Shown here piece by piece: positions 48,396 through 61,432 of a stretch of DNA of 64,000 nt. The DNA is taken from positions 120,223,001 through 120,287,000 of the forward strand of contig NC_060213.1 in NCBI RefSeq assembly GCF_021130785.1. The letters run 5' to 3'. Every line of letters begins with the position of its first letter. Position 1 is the stretch's first letter. Made by a program: the position numbers and the translations under genes. This DNA comes from Homalodisca vitripennis (Eukaryota; Arthropoda; Insecta; Hemiptera; Cicadellidae). Under the pieces are notes generated by a model that ran no database searches, was not told the DNA's origin, and was given only the letters and a program-made list of their open reading frames with translations.

Positions 48396-50304
48396 TTTAT
48401 AACTTTATTAAAGAGGCGGAGTTAGAGCTGTAACAACCCTCAGACATTTCATGCAATCATCACAATAACTGGAGTGTCTTCTAGAAGTTACGATCGGTTG
48501 AACTACTCCTCTAGTCTGTTTCCATATTTGATTGCAAATAGTTTAAAATAAATAAAAAATAAATATTTATACTGATTTTGTATGTAAAGCTAGCTAAAAT
48601 TAATGCCAAAGTAAGGTATTTTTACTCTAAGTACATTATTATTATTAAATAAGAATATTTATTTAATAATAAATATATATATTTATAAGAATAAGAATAT
48701 TAATTATTAAATAAGAAAACAAATAATTTTAAATCTTAAGGTACATGTAGTTTTCTTAAAATATAACGAAATATGTCATCGATAGCTTCCATGCATTACA
48801 TCATAAATTAAATCTTTTTATTGATTATTTAGTACTGTTGATTAACACGATTTAAATAAATATTTCATCATGAGCCACTAGGTTTTTCTTATATGTAAAA
48901 CCGCCAACGTATAATTATAATATAATTATTGCGTGATAAAGATAAAATGATTGCATAGGAGAAAACACATCTATATATGACAAGATTTAGTGTCATTGAT
49001 AGAGAGATGACAGGTTCTATTTGGCTTCCTCTGATTCTTAATGTAATAAAGTTTAAATTAACTCTCCTCTCCTCTTCTCTCTTATCTAAATTATAAAAAT
49101 AATCTATCCGGGAGATCCTTTCATTTTGACTAAATTATATTTATTTATATGATACTATTCCTATTTAATATAACGACTCGTTGGACAACTTTATTGCTAT
49201 AAAGGAAATCATTTTTAACATCAATACCAACCATAAGAGCTATGTACTCTACATACATTACTATCCTGGATGTGGTTAGCTTAGTCGTAAGTAATTCTGA
49301 AAATGCTAAATCGTAAAATAATGGGAAAAAAACATTATTAGTCATTAAAAAGTCATTATTTTATGTTAATAACTGGCTACTAATTCTCAAGTTCTTCCAA
49401 GCCTATATTCTAGAAACTGATACTGTCGGGATTCACACGGTCTTTGAGATCTACTGATCTCTGACATTGGGAAAAAACTTGCAAGAAGTAACAGTACAAC
49501 GTTTTAATGAGACATTTATGTTAATGGCAACCTAAGCGAAATTTTAGGCTCAGGAAGCTTTATGTGTTTAGAAGTGTTCTTTATGTTTTCGGCATGATCA
49601 AGTCTTTAGGAAATTTCTGGCTCTATCTTCTTTCGGCTTTTATACGCTATATCTTTTTCCCTTGTGGACTACTTCTACATATTGAACCCATCTGATTTTA
49701 TAATACAATACTTTAATATGTATATCATCACCAACTCTCGGTCTGTATAATATATTCTCTCATTTGAATCACCCCCCCCCCCCCCCACCCCCACGCCTTT
49801 TGGTTACTTAGGATAGTCTTAGGAATATTGGAATTGTTCCAATGCAAATTAGTAAATCCATATCTTCAACAACTCTTTCTACATATCCCATCTTTTATTT
49901 AGAAATTTTTGTCGATATTTTCCTGATCACCACATTTTTGATTCACCATCGGTATTTATGTGTAAAAAACGTTCAAATGAATGGTTGTCTCTTATCAGTA
50001 TTGACGAGGCTGAATCAGTTAATACGGCTGAATACAGACGGGACTACTTCTAACATTGCCCCCCCTCCTTATCTAACCCTCCTTATCTAACCTGTTACTC
50101 CACTACCGACAATTATGAATGGATTCATGGTAGCTCGTAGTATAATTAATCTATTTAACTTTACTGCTTCACTTTAATCCTCTCAACCAACTACTGTATA
50201 TAAGTTAATACTCTGTCGTTTCTTCTTGATTCTGGAAATACACCATCCTAAATTTTAATACTTTTAATTATTCGCTAAGATTGACATTAGTTCAATATTT
50301 CATG

Positions 50305-50361
<57 letters not shown>

Positions 50362-53199
50362 CGCGCACGCGACGAGCGCACCACGTAGTTCGCATGATTT
50401 ATATTGAATAAAAACAAAAAATTACAATCCGTCCACGGTTTCATGGCAGCAACTCGAGCCTACGCACAGGCTTTCTACAGGCCCATGTAGGCTTATTTCC
50501 TAGCTCACTAATATTTTTTATTAATGAGTTCAACTTCTTAAAATACATTAACTGCTACTACTAACGAATGTACAACTAGTTATATAAATAGATTCCTTAA
50601 TTGTATGTTATTAAATAACTCATAATTACTGCTTAATTTTTACATTGTTACTCTTTGTTTATGTTTAAGGAGTTTGAGTTTTAGTTTGTACACTATTTCA
50701 TGTACCGAAATTGGAAATAAATTATGATTCAATTCAATTCTTTTGTATTTTTGGATAGACTTTTGGTAACAAGGATTATTCCTACTCTAGTTCCAGTAAA
50801 TACTGTACCTGCCCTAGCAATCATCCTCACTCCTACGTGAGAACATCACTGCGGTAGATTTCAGGTTTGATGTCCATTGTAAGTAGATGACACGGGGACT
50901 TTTTGTATAAATGGAAAGGATTTGCAAGAGCAAACAGCGGTGTCATATGAGATTCTGTTAAAATTGTCTTTTAGGACATTGTGGCCTGCGTGTATTTATG
51001 ATGTGAAACACGGCGTAAGCGATGACTATGTAAACAGTGAAAGGATATATTTAATACTGACATAATAACTAAGAAGCGTGGTAAAAAATGATTGGATGAC
51101 TGTATAAAAGGTAGATTTTCAAGTAAGTTCCTGACGTCAACATTTAATGGGAAGATATAAAGCGCTCAACTACTCGTTAATCGTTAATTATTTTACTTTG
51201 CTTTGAGAACATTATAATTAGACCAATTAAAACGTTTTACCTCTATAATGAACATCTTTCATTCTTTTTTCAAAACATCTGTTTATAAAATACTTTGAGG
51301 TACCAAACTAACAGGTATATTTCATCTGGAAATAGTTTACTTTCTTCATATAGTACACAATTTCAATCTGATCAGTATTATATACTTCAATTTAAGATTT
51401 TCCCTCAAATGCATTAATAATGAAGGATTCCTTATGATTCTTGAATCAATACTTAGTAAACAAACTTGACTATCTCGGTGAATAGAACAGCTCATTAAAA
51501 AAAAACCTACCTATTATTACTTCTCTTACAATAATTTAAATATTGGATTTAGTAACAGTTTATCCATTTCTAGATCAATAAAATATGTTATTAGTAAAGT
51601 AATTATTTTCCGTTGTAAAAGACACAGAGCGTTATCAATAAGTAGTCACGCTAATATGAGTGAGACAGTTCATTGTTTAAACTTACTCGAACCAGCATTG
51701 TTTATAATGTTCGAACTGTAACAAATATCATCATCCTTCATCCCACAGCAACAATGGTTAGTTTCCGTCACCTTGGAGTATTATCCTTAAAAAGGTCGGA
51801 TCTGGAATTTTTCCCAGCTTCAAGTTCGTAGTTCGTAACTTTTCCAAGAAAAAAGACAGAATACAGCAATTAGAAATTGATTTAAACTCCATGAGCAACA
51901 CGTTTCAATGTTTTTATTAAAAAACTTATTAAAAGTTTGGTTACGTGAACATCATCCAAATTACGGAGATTGAGATTAGATTAATAAATATCTTCACTTT
52001 CACTATTTCTACAATAAAATAATAAAATACTTTATGTAGGTTTTTATATCGTAATGGGCAAAATGTTTAAGAGATAAAATCTGGAAAACTGTTTGAGGAA
52101 CATTTTTTATATAAAAAAAAGAAATCAACAGTCCAATGGTAAAATTTATTTTTATTTTTATTTCAACCAACTAATTAAAAATATTATTGATTTTAATGTT
52201 TGATAGAGTGCAGCAGAAACAACCTAATATTTTCCTTTGGCCAAGCCACAATATTTTCGTTCTCTATAATACATACACGTCATAAGAAAAAGTGACAAAA
52301 AAGATACAAAATGAACTATATTTAAAATCTGGTGTAATGAAGTATTCTATAATAAGCAAATATTTTATCTTAATTTTCCAATGTGTTTGAGTAGAGTGGT
52401 ACATCATGAATATCGTAAATACTCTTACCATAATCTCTATTGAATGTTGAATGAAAATGTACCTGCAAACAACGTGTTTACGATGTAATTAGACTAAATT
52501 ACACAAACAACGTCCGAATGTTGTCAACTAAAGGTAAGCTTCGTATGTATTTTTAATACTAATAGGTAATTGCAATTTTGTCATTTACAGTTAAGTAGTA
52601 CAATAAAACGTTTCAAATTACGACTCTTTTAAAATTGCCTATTGAGTTTAGTAACATTTTGATATCTCTATATTTGTACGACAGTTGATCTATTAATATT
52701 TTATGATTGTGATGGAAAGTTTAGATGTATAATTTAGAACCAACCTAAGTCACCTTGAAAGATTATTTCGACAGCTAAGATTAAAGTGGGGTCGGATGTA
52801 ACGTCGAATGTATCGCTTCAAACAGCGGCGTTCAGTGTAGTATACAGTGCAGCGACAGGATTTGTGGCCTGATGGATTGTTCGGTGGCCGCAGCCAATCA
52901 CGTGTGGGATTAGTGGCGACCACACGTCTGTCTGTCTGTACTCAGCAGATATCCCCGGATTTACTGACAGAGCTAGACGTAGCGCATGGTTTATTCTTAG
53001 TGCTGAAGTATTTATATCAGTTTCCAAGTATAGTAATAGTTTAGGTTGGAATAAAATCAAAATTTGATAATACAAAATGGTTAATACAAAATTTTATTGC
53101 TAACTAAACGTAAAAATTTCTTTCCAAAAATGTAGATGACATTTAATTTGGAAATTCTGTTAAACTTAACTACTATTTTATTGCTATTCATTGCTGATT
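48396..53199. other. Long gene-free stretch
   Basis: AT-rich. A poly-C tract (~49772-49795) and a (GT)n tract are inside. A GC-richer patch at 52800-53000 is open on both strands (about 65 codons on plus and 85 on minus) but has no recognised motif or convincing splice sites. I call nothing in it. Confidence 0.45.
50307..50359. repeat. (GT)n microsatellite followed by a CpG-rich patch
   Basis: (GT) run, then GGGCGCGCACGCGACGAGCGC (50358-50380), unusually CpG-dense for the region. Confidence 0.97.
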
Positions 53200-53204
53200 C
53201 AATG

Positions 53205-53520
53205 TTATGATATACTCGGGTGATAGAATGTTATCTTCCAAAACATGTAGCAGTTGCCCGCGGCTTCTCACGTTATTTCCTACTAAAATAACAAGGACAT
53301 ACATTATAGACATACACACGTTAAATTTCATACTAAACTATCCTAAATGGTGGTTATATTTATATGAGTATCGGGGCCCTAAATTTCGAGAGAGCAAACA
53401 ACACACAGTTTGTGTAAATACCAAGAACATAACTCCGCTTCAAATGCAAAATTTCATAATATTTGATTCAATAACTCAAACAATATCCGCCTGGGGAATC
53501 TAGTGGCCGCGGAGTGTGAT
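53205..53520. repeat. Interspersed repeat relic with CCCGCGGCTTC motif
   Basis: Contains GCAGTTGCCCGCGGCTTCTCACG at 53250-53272, closely resembling GCAGTAACCCGTGGCTTCACACG at 58542-58564. Such phrases are common in dispersed repeats of many insects. Identity and extent are uncertain; the overlapping ORF is probably not coding. Confidence 0.35.
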
Positions 53521-53692
53521 CTCTTCTTCGACAGAATCTTTCAAATCCGAAGTCGGGCCTTCAGAATTCTAAGCATCAGTGATATTTAATACTTGTCGTT
53601 CTTGTAGGTAGTGTCCAGTTCTGCGTATTATTGGTTTTTTGTTTAATCACTGTCAATTGTTGTTGTTATTATTTTGTTAAAAGTTTGTTATA

Positions 53693-53696
<4 letters not shown>

Positions 53697-53747
<51 letters not shown>

Positions 53748-53757
53748 TATATATATT
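53697..53757. repeat. (AT)n microsatellite with one interruption
   Basis: TA/AT run broken once by AATAT near 53741. Confidence 0.96.
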
Positions 53758-54929
53758 TAATGTTTTTCTTTATATATAGTTTATTTTTTCTCTACTGTTA
53801 TTATTATGTGGTTAATGATTTGTTGATTTATTATCATTATAGCTTTATATAGATTTTTTGATGTTATAACCTGTATAGTCTATTTACCAAAGTATTATTA
53901 TATTTATAATTATTGTTAATATCTTTTTGAAAGGTTTTTTTTTATATATCTTTATGCATATTTCACTCTGTTATCCGTCATTTAGTCTATTTTGCCACAC
54001 ACTGGTTTTGTTTTTCTGATCAATAATTACTAGATCAAGTTAGTATTGTCTAAGTCTTGAGCCATATGTTATTAGTATATTTATGTATAAATTGGCTGCT
54101 TGCCGTTAATAAATAAATAAATATCAGTAACAAATACCAGTGGTGATGATTACTAGTATTTGTCCGTAGTTTTCATAGTAAAAGTGCTTATGATGTAATA
54201 TGATGGAGTTATATGGTAATTTGGAAAAGGTAAAAGGCATATTTGATCTACACATTGTTAAATTTCTTTGTTCATGATAAACTTCAACGCGATCTTACAT
54301 TGTAGTTTTTTCATGGTATGATTATGGTTGGAGGATCCCCAAATAATATTTATGATTGAGTTTAATCCGTAAAAGGACAAATATATGTGCATTGCGAGCT
54401 ATTCCACGCTGTCTTTGTTTGTACCCTCAGTATTTATTCTTAGAAAGTATAAATGCATTTACCTGATACAATCCAATTCCAATTCTGTATTAATCACAAA
54501 AAGAGATATAATACAGCAGTGATACAGTAACAACTAATGGTTATATGGTCAACTATTGTAAACATTACTAATTATTCAAGTAGTATTCGTTGAAAATGAA
54601 ACAACTCAATTTAAATGCTAGAATAAAATTAATAAAATCAATATAATTATGGCAATTTTTATGTCCAAAGCTACACTATTAGTCTAAAAATAGTGGCTTT
54701 TCCTTATTTTCATGATTTTACGTATTATTGTATGCATGTGAGTTTCTACTGTTTTTAGTGATTTCTAAAAACTTAATCACAAACGCCGTTGGCTTATTGG
54801 AGAACATTTACATAAAAAATGTATTACGTATTATCATAGTTTTGTCACTGTAAACGACTTCTTATATCGTTGACATTGCTTGTGGAACTTTGATGTACGA
54901 GATATAACAGACACGAGATTTAACATACA
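53758..54929. other. No gene seen
   Basis: Very AT-rich with no supportable feature. Confidence 0.5.
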
Positions 54930-55265
54930 CCAGGTCAGACTGGACATACACAGACGTCCATTATCTCTTGTGTACCTTATACTCCCTTACAGTAACGATG
55001 TATGATGTGTTTTGTGACAGTATTGTATAGTTTTAGGTTTGTTTTATATAAGAAAAGTTTATTATGCATCTTATACAGTAGGACAACCTTTACATATACA
55101 GAAGTCCACTATCTCTTGTGTACGTTATATTCCCATACAGTAACAATGTACAATGCGTTTGGTGACAGTCTTGTATAGTTTTAGGTTTAAATTATATAAG
55201 ACTTAAATTAATTATGCACCCTGTACAAGAAGGTTAGCCTGGATATATACAGAAGTCCATTACAG
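54930..55265. repeat. ~150-bp tandem repeat, ~2.3 copies
   Basis: CAGACGTCCATTATCTCTTG at 54951, CAGAAGTCCACTATCTCTTG at 55099 and CAGAAGTCCATTA at 55250. Each full unit continues with CATACAGTAAC-ATGTA and GTATAGTTTTAGGTTT. Divergence is moderate. Confidence 0.9.
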
Positions 55266-55834
55266 CAAATATGAAGACTGTTTGTGTTCTTTGGTTGTTT
55301 TTCTTTACAGGAAAAATCAAATTTCAAAATTAACCTTTATTAATTAATCTTCAAAGGTGAACACATGTTTCACTTTGCCGGTAAAACGTTCTTAAAAAAC
55401 ATATATTTATTTTAAAGAATTACTTTACTTGTTTTTAAATGTTCTTATTACTTTACCAATACTTATCTTCGGACTATATCGCATTCATATTTTACATGTT
55501 ACTTTGCTACTATTACTGTAGTGTACAAAACACACGTCAAGTTTGCACCCATACCAAACTAACAAGTATTACTGTCGTAGTTAATATTAACTACAAGCGC
55601 CTAGCGACACGTGTTAGTTACATGACAATACTGTCTAAATGGCGCGAACTGTCCAACAACTATAACTTTGTGACATTCCGTAAATGACACAATTATGTTG
55701 TGACGTCACGTGTTATGTTTTTGGTGATGATATTACATTCTTCTGTCAATATCGACCCACTTGTTTAGTTCGTATAAACTGTTATAAATAGTTAGACAAA
55801 GTTGTAGGCTATCTAAGTTTTGTGTTTGTTTCAG

Positions 55835-56930
55835 ATGGTGTAGTCGCAGGAAGACAGATTCAATCGATAATCAATGGATTTAACCGGACAGGTCGTCCTA
55901 GTGTTGCTCTATCAGGGGGCTATTGTGGCAGATTTGTCTGAGCTGTCGCATCCACAAGCTCTCGCCAATTACGATAATAGGGAAGCCACCGTCGACTTTG
56001 CTGTGAGCAACGGCTTTGGAATCACAGAACCGTCTGCGGTCTTTCATCTCAGTGGGTGGGATTTGGATTGTAACCCGCACCAAAATATTGATTTCTCCCT
56101 CAAAGCCTCTTCACCTTCTGGCAGTGGGCCCCTACTTGAGCCGGATATTTTAGGGACGATTGAAAATGAGAAAACACTCTCCTCGAGTAAATCCAACAAA
56201 TATAGAGAATACTGGAAAAGATATTTCAATAAATTACTCATTAATAGTACTAATATATATCAATCAAGAAAACAATCAAAATACACTCATGGCTTATTAA
56301 AATCATTAAACCTAGTTCTAAATGAAATTCATTAACAAGAATCTAGCCTAGATTCAGAACATAGAAACCCAACAGTGTTAAGCGCCGTTCAGCCATCACC
56401 TTCTGATGTATTAACGCGGTCCTTCAGTAAATCCACCAATAGTTCGAGAAATATTAAAACTAGCCAGTCATCATTTTAGTCTTTTGAAAACGCTCTGCAG
56501 AAAAGCGTGGTGTCAAAGGAAAACAGAACATCGGCGTTAGACCACTCGAGGCGCTTTCGTGAACTCGCAAAGAGGCGGAAGTACTCCATGAACTTTGTAA
56601 AGAGGGAGGACTTTAACGGCTCGGAACAAGTTTTCGACTTAACCGCATCCAACATTACTTTTGGAATAACTGAGTTACAAGAAAATATATATCTTGGTTT
56701 TATAAGAAACAGTAAAATTGCGTTTGTTGATATTTTTGGAGTTTCTTCCATAACCAATAACAGAAATTTTCTCAATATTGAACGACTCACCAGTTTTTCG
56801 ATGAAGATCTACTTAAAACGATAAATTACTCTGCTTTCAAACTATAACTTGCTCCTAGTATGAATAATAATTCCAAAAACAATATTTTGGAAACTTTTAT
56901 ATAACTTAATAAACGTACATCCACAACATT
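55835..56930 (+). pseudogene. Signal-peptide-bearing reading frame with two in-frame stops, unknown protein
   Basis: A good acceptor, TTTTGTGTTTGTTTCAG, ends at 55834. After a short leader with an in-frame stop, ATG at 55874 opens 153 codons to TAA (56333-56335). The same frame then stays open for 47 codons to TAG (56477-56479) and for a further 114 codons to TAA (56822-56824). One frame of ~316 codons with only two stops is far beyond chance. The N-terminus looks like a signal peptide (hydrophobic VVLVLLYQGAIVA, then D), so the ancestral product was probably secreted. Next come an acidic and polar part, a basic helical part (YREYWKRYFNKLL), a Ser-rich linker, and a basic segment before the C-terminus. 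The 5' half is GC-richer than the surroundings. I do not recognise the family. Either a decayed gene, a recoded one, or a shorter 153-residue product with accidental downstream opening. Confidence 0.55.
56908..56913 (+). terminator. Candidate polyadenylation signal AATAAA
   Basis: AATAAA lies ~85 bp after the last stop of the reading frame at 55874-56824, a plausible position for its 3' end. In AT-rich DNA this hexamer is common, so support is positional only. Confidence 0.35.
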
Positions 56931-58539
56931 ACGTTTGAAAAATTCAATTTCCGTAATTAAACAAAATAAGACTCTTTTCTCTCCTTCTTTTATATATCTG
57001 AGTTATATTCCAGTGCCGACAAGCTCAAATCAAGCGAGTAAAGAATACACATTTATTAGAATCACTTAATACGTGCACAATCACGAGGTTACTTACGTGC
57101 TAGAATTCGCAGTAGGCTTCATCAAGGGTGGTCAGCCTCTTCTTACATCACTTCATCTATATATCCAGTCATCTAATACATTTTACGAGAATATTTGTTT
57201 TTATTCCAAATTTTGTATATAAGTTTTATTTTGCGAATAATTCTTTTAAATATTATTATTAACGTAAGTTATAAAAGAAATTCAGTTCTGGATTTTGGTT
57301 TTGATGATTAAAGTCAGCAATGTAATTGCCCATGTATAACCCTTCCGATGAACAGCTATATTTTATTAGTTACAGTATTTATTTATTTCCAACGGACATA
57401 CTTCTCCATTTTATATGTAAGATTCATATTATAATAAAATTAAAAATAATTTTATAATATTCCATGGTAAACATCCTTACTTTGTGGCACTAAGTGGTCA
57501 CTGTTTCGTAGTCACCAAGTTTCCTGACAGTCATTCTCACTTCTTGAAGACTATATTTTTGGTCGTCCATTTAAAAGGAATTTTTATATATATATAGAGA
57601 AGTGAAATTATTGGGAATTTTGAGATACCAGAAAGGATTAAGAACCTAGGGTTCCTATAGGCTATGTAAATTCTAAAAGTTATATGGCGATATTTGTTCC
57701 AGACAAGATGTCAGTTTCTTAAGCCAGAGTGTAATCATAAATCAACATTTTCAGCACTGAAAGATTATTACTTATTTATTAGTGTACAACTCTTTGTATA
57801 AATATATAAGAGTTGTAACCGGCAAAAGAAATAATCTTTGCGGAAATCTCCTCATAATATTAGTTGAAACAGTCATAGTTCTAGGAAATATATCTAACAT
57901 CCACAGTATGAATTATTCGCTTTGTTATTTATTGATGTCTAAAACACGAAACGTCTTTCTTACTAACTTATTTCCAGGACTTAGTTACACATAGCAATGT
58001 GGCATTAATTACTACCATACCTCAATTATACTCTCCTCTTAACATAAAACAGCTTTTCAGAAACTAAATAATACAATTATCGTGGATTAATTTAAAATAA
58101 TTTAGAATTGAGGTTAGTGTTAGGAAACGTACTTGTTACGATAATAACTAGCAGTCCCGTTTATTATGTAAATTGCAGTTAAAACATCGTGTAAACAACA
58201 CCGTTGCCCCAGAAACCCTTGTTCTCGTGACACACTCGATTACTTGTATGACTCTGCTGCTGCTCCACTGAGATGTGAGCTTATTTCCACTCTTTATAAA
58301 ATATTTGTAGAACATCGCTTTATTTAGAAGCAGTACTGACATCGCCCTCGATTCCACTGTAGTATATTGCACCGAACATTCCATTTATTTTATTGAATAG
58401 CTCCAACGATTTTAGTAACATTGGCATTGTTTTATACCAATGTGAAGATGGAGTAAAAAATGGGCTCAATGTCCTTCAACGATTTTATGTAATTTAAAAA
58501 TTGCATTTAGTATATGGTGTATTAATTTGTAATCCCACT
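56931..58539. other. No gene seen
   Basis: AT-rich; ORFs at chance length, none with a motif. Confidence 0.5.
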
Positions 58540-58900
58540 TGCAGTAACCCGTGGCTTCACACGTAATTCTTAGCATTTTCACGTATACGAGCACTTCTGG
58601 TTCTTGTTCATTATATTTCCGTAGCCAATGTTGAGTTCACCCTGTTGCCACGATTAAGAAAATCTGCCAAAAAGAGTATATTTATGGTCATTGTAATTTA
58701 CTCCGGCCTTAGTATTATTTTGTTCCATGGTTGATTTTGCCTTGTTTCTCAATCAAGAAAGTCCATGTCAATAAATTTGTCAAGTCAATAAATTTATAGA
58801 TAATGTTAGATAATAACTATGCCTTTTATATCTTTATATTTAAATAGTTTAATACTTAATATTCGCTAAAAGTGTACTGTTAAAAGTATATTTCAAATCA
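58540..58900. repeat. Interspersed repeat relic (family D), copy
   Basis: GCAGTAACCCGTGGCTTCACACG, then TATTTCCGTAGCCAATGTTGAGTTC, CCACGATTAAGAAAAT, GGCCTTAGTATTATTTTGTT and TTTTATATCTTTATATTTAAATAG...ATATTCGCTAAAAGTG. The later blocks recur at 59340-59640 in the same order. Confidence 0.5.
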
Positions 58901-59264
58901 AAATCATATTTTTTATGTAAATATTTTATTATTCTGTGTTCAACATTGAAAATGTAGAAATAAGACAGGTAGAAGTAAAGTGTCATTACCATCAATCTTA
59001 CTCTTTGCTTTCACACGATAATTGTAAACAAATTTGAAATAGGGGTTAAATTAATAAAAAATATTGTTGTGCTGATATAATACAATGTTTACAAAACTGT
59101 TGATTACATATAACAGGTTTTTTCAACGAATATTTCCAACTGTAGAGATCTAAATGAGGTCTTTCTCAACTTGTGATACCAGTGAGGCATAGACTGAAGG
59201 GATTTTCAAAATAATAATAGGCCTATATAAACAGAACCCTAAGAATGTTCAAGTAAAATTTCAG

Positions 59265-59320
59265 TATAATCGGTTGAATAGTTTACGCGTGAAGCGTAAC
59301 AAGCAAACAAAGCCACTTTG
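59265..59320. repeat. Dispersed-repeat end motif
   Basis: TCGGTTGAATAGTTTACGCGTGAAGCGTAACAAGCAAAC-like sequence, a phrase typical of the end of certain interspersed repeats in insects, here between the two family D copies. Its role is inferred. Confidence 0.35.
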
Positions 59321-59339
59321 ACTATTATTCAATTGTGTA

Positions 59340-59506
59340 GGTTTGCACCTACGTATAGGGAGGGAATTATATTTCTGACGCCAATGTGTACCTTGTAATT
59401 TTTCCACAATCAAGAAAATATATTAAAAGTGTATATTTCTAACAATTATATTTACTCAGGTCTTAGTATTATTTGTTTTATAGTTGATTTATCTTTGTGA
59501 GAAAAA

Positions 59507-59537
<31 letters not shown>

Positions 59538-59640
59538 TAAATATGCGATGGCTAATTAAATTAACTTTGTAATATTGTCTTTTATATCTAATTTTTAATA
59601 TTCGCTGAACATTTCACAGTTAAAAGTACATTAACAATAA
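59340..59640. repeat. Interspersed repeat relic (family D), second copy
   Basis: ATATTTCTGACGCCAATGTGTACC, CCACAATCAAGAAAATATAT, AGGTCTTAGTATTATTTGTTTTATAG and TTTTATATCTAATTTTTAATATTCGCTGAA match 58600-58900 block by block. An A-run and (AT)n (59502-59540) lie inside. Confidence 0.5.
59502..59540. repeat. Poly-A followed by (AT)n
   Basis: About 14 A then an AT run. Confidence 0.95.
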
Positions 59641-59870
59641 CACTATTTACGTGTTTGTTTTCTTTATAAACAGGAAAATGCAATGGCTTAAGGATAAAAA
59701 GAGGAATGATCACCGACATGCCGAAAAGAGAAAATGTTGCTTGAACCTTGTAAGGATTTTCCACTCCTCCCTTTATACAAGACGTAGATTGTATGCGCAG
59801 GAAGTAGACACATTTTGACTAAAGTATGCTTCTTAGACCTATAACTAAACATATAAAATCCATACACCAT

Positions 59871-60252
59871 TTATTGATTGACTGCTCACATTCTGTCCAG
59901 AACCAAGGTTTAGGACCATGAATCTTGGCACAAATATATTTTAGAAGTTATATAATAAACACTTGCCTCATGTCCTCAACAGATAAATAAAAGATTTAAC
60001 ATACAGATCAACGACCCATAGGGCCTGAAATAGGGTTGCATTCCTAGAAGAACTATATTATTTATTGATTAACTGTTCACATTTTGTCCAGAACTATGAT
60101 TTAGGACCATGAATCTTGGCACAAGTATATTTTAGAAGTTATATAATAAACACTTGCCTCATGTCCTCAACAGATAAATAAAAGATTTAACATACAGATC
60201 AACGACCCATAGGGCCTGAAATAGGGTTGCATTCCTAGAAGAACTATATTAT
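59871..60252. repeat. 191-bp tandem duplication, 2 copies
   Basis: TTATTGATT starts at 59871 and 60062, a period of 191. The copies are nearly identical (about six differences, all in the first 65 bases: GACTG/AACTG, ATTCTG/TTTTG-like, CCAAGG/CTATGA, AAATATA/AGTATA), so the duplication is recent or recently homogenised. The unit holds GGACCATGAATCTTGGCACAA and ATAGGGTTGCATTCCTAGAA, related to 43960-44060. Confidence 0.95.
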
Positions 60253-60676
60253 TTCAAACTTATCACTGTCATAGAAAGGTAAATTGTCAGTGTCACGCGC
60301 ACTATTCTCTCAACAGACCGCCGGCACGGAAATAACTTAGATCGGAAGCAGATTGCAATGACCGGAAATGTTGGTTTTTTTGCCCGAAGAAGTATACTGT
60401 AAACATCCCATTACATAACAAATTTCAGATTTGTATCGTTGTCTTAGAAGGTTGTATGAAGTGTATTTTAACAGGTGGCACTAAGAATGCACACAGGAGA
60501 ATGAAAATAAACACTTACGATAATCAGTGGTTAATAATCTTGAATGTAAGTGCAATGCTTACTAGACGCGAGTTATAGGCAAGAATAAAACTAATGTACA
60601 ATTTTTCATCATCATTGTTGTGTAAAACTCTTTACGTAGAAAGTATTAAATCTATTCCGAACGAACTTCACTGCAG

Positions 60677-60724
60677 GCTGTTCGCGCTCAAGTGAAGAGG
60701 GAGAAGATGGATGGAGACCACAAC
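60677..60724 (+). CDS. Weak candidate micro-exon, 48 nt
   Basis: CTTCACTGCAG ends at 60676 and AAC|GTAAGC begins at 60725. Between them are 16 open codons (AVRAQVKREKMDGDHN in one phase) with higher GC than the flanks. The polypyrimidine tract is poor and no partner exon is visible, so this may be chance. Confidence 0.2.
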
Positions 60725-61432
60725 GTAAGCGATTGGTGGATTCACTAATCTGCTGAGATCACCGCTATCGATTATTGGACGTCATTGCCATCAGATAGAG
60801 TTTTTACATTTACCCAACTGAAACTTTATGTTCAAGCCAATCTTCTTTGGGGATATTGGGCTGTTTCCTTCTTGTAATGAACATGAAAATCCAATTTTAC
60901 ACCCTATACTTGTTTAAAAGTATATTCTGCTTAAAATATTTGCATCATTGCTATCAATGATACCGATCAACGTTTAACTACAATCAACTATAATGATATT
61001 ATTAACACAATAGTCGCAAATTATTTTAATCTAAATAAAGCGACAGATTGTATTATCGCAAGACCGCAGCGAAAGAGAGAGCGTCCAAACGGATAGTAGA
61101 CGTACGGACTGCCCTTTTACTGTTTAACCCTAAACTCAGTAGACCTATTTCCTTAGACCGAGGGGAATGTGTAGGATTCAAGTCCACAAAACCCCTTAAA
61201 ACATTTTTAAATTCAAAAGTGTGTATTATATACAGCCCGTGAAAAAGAAGCTCTTGTGCAGTTGAGGTTGTAGACAATAGCTTGTTATAGCTATGTATAA
61301 TATGTTAGTCTTATCGGTAGCATTATGTACAACGCTCCTAAAACTGTTTATAAAAATGACGCTATAGCGAAGTCCAACAGCGATCACAGGAACTAAGCGA
61401 CAAACCCGTGAGAATGTAACAATCCTAAAATT
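60725..61432. other. No confident gene
   Basis: 61048-61277 is open on both strands for about 65-75 codons. Neither product is recognised and no splice signals stand out. Confidence 0.4.

Noticed and set aside
52818..53075. GC-richer patch open on both strands
   Set aside because: No splice sites at fitting places and no recognisable motif; openness on both strands is typical of a local GC rise, not coding.
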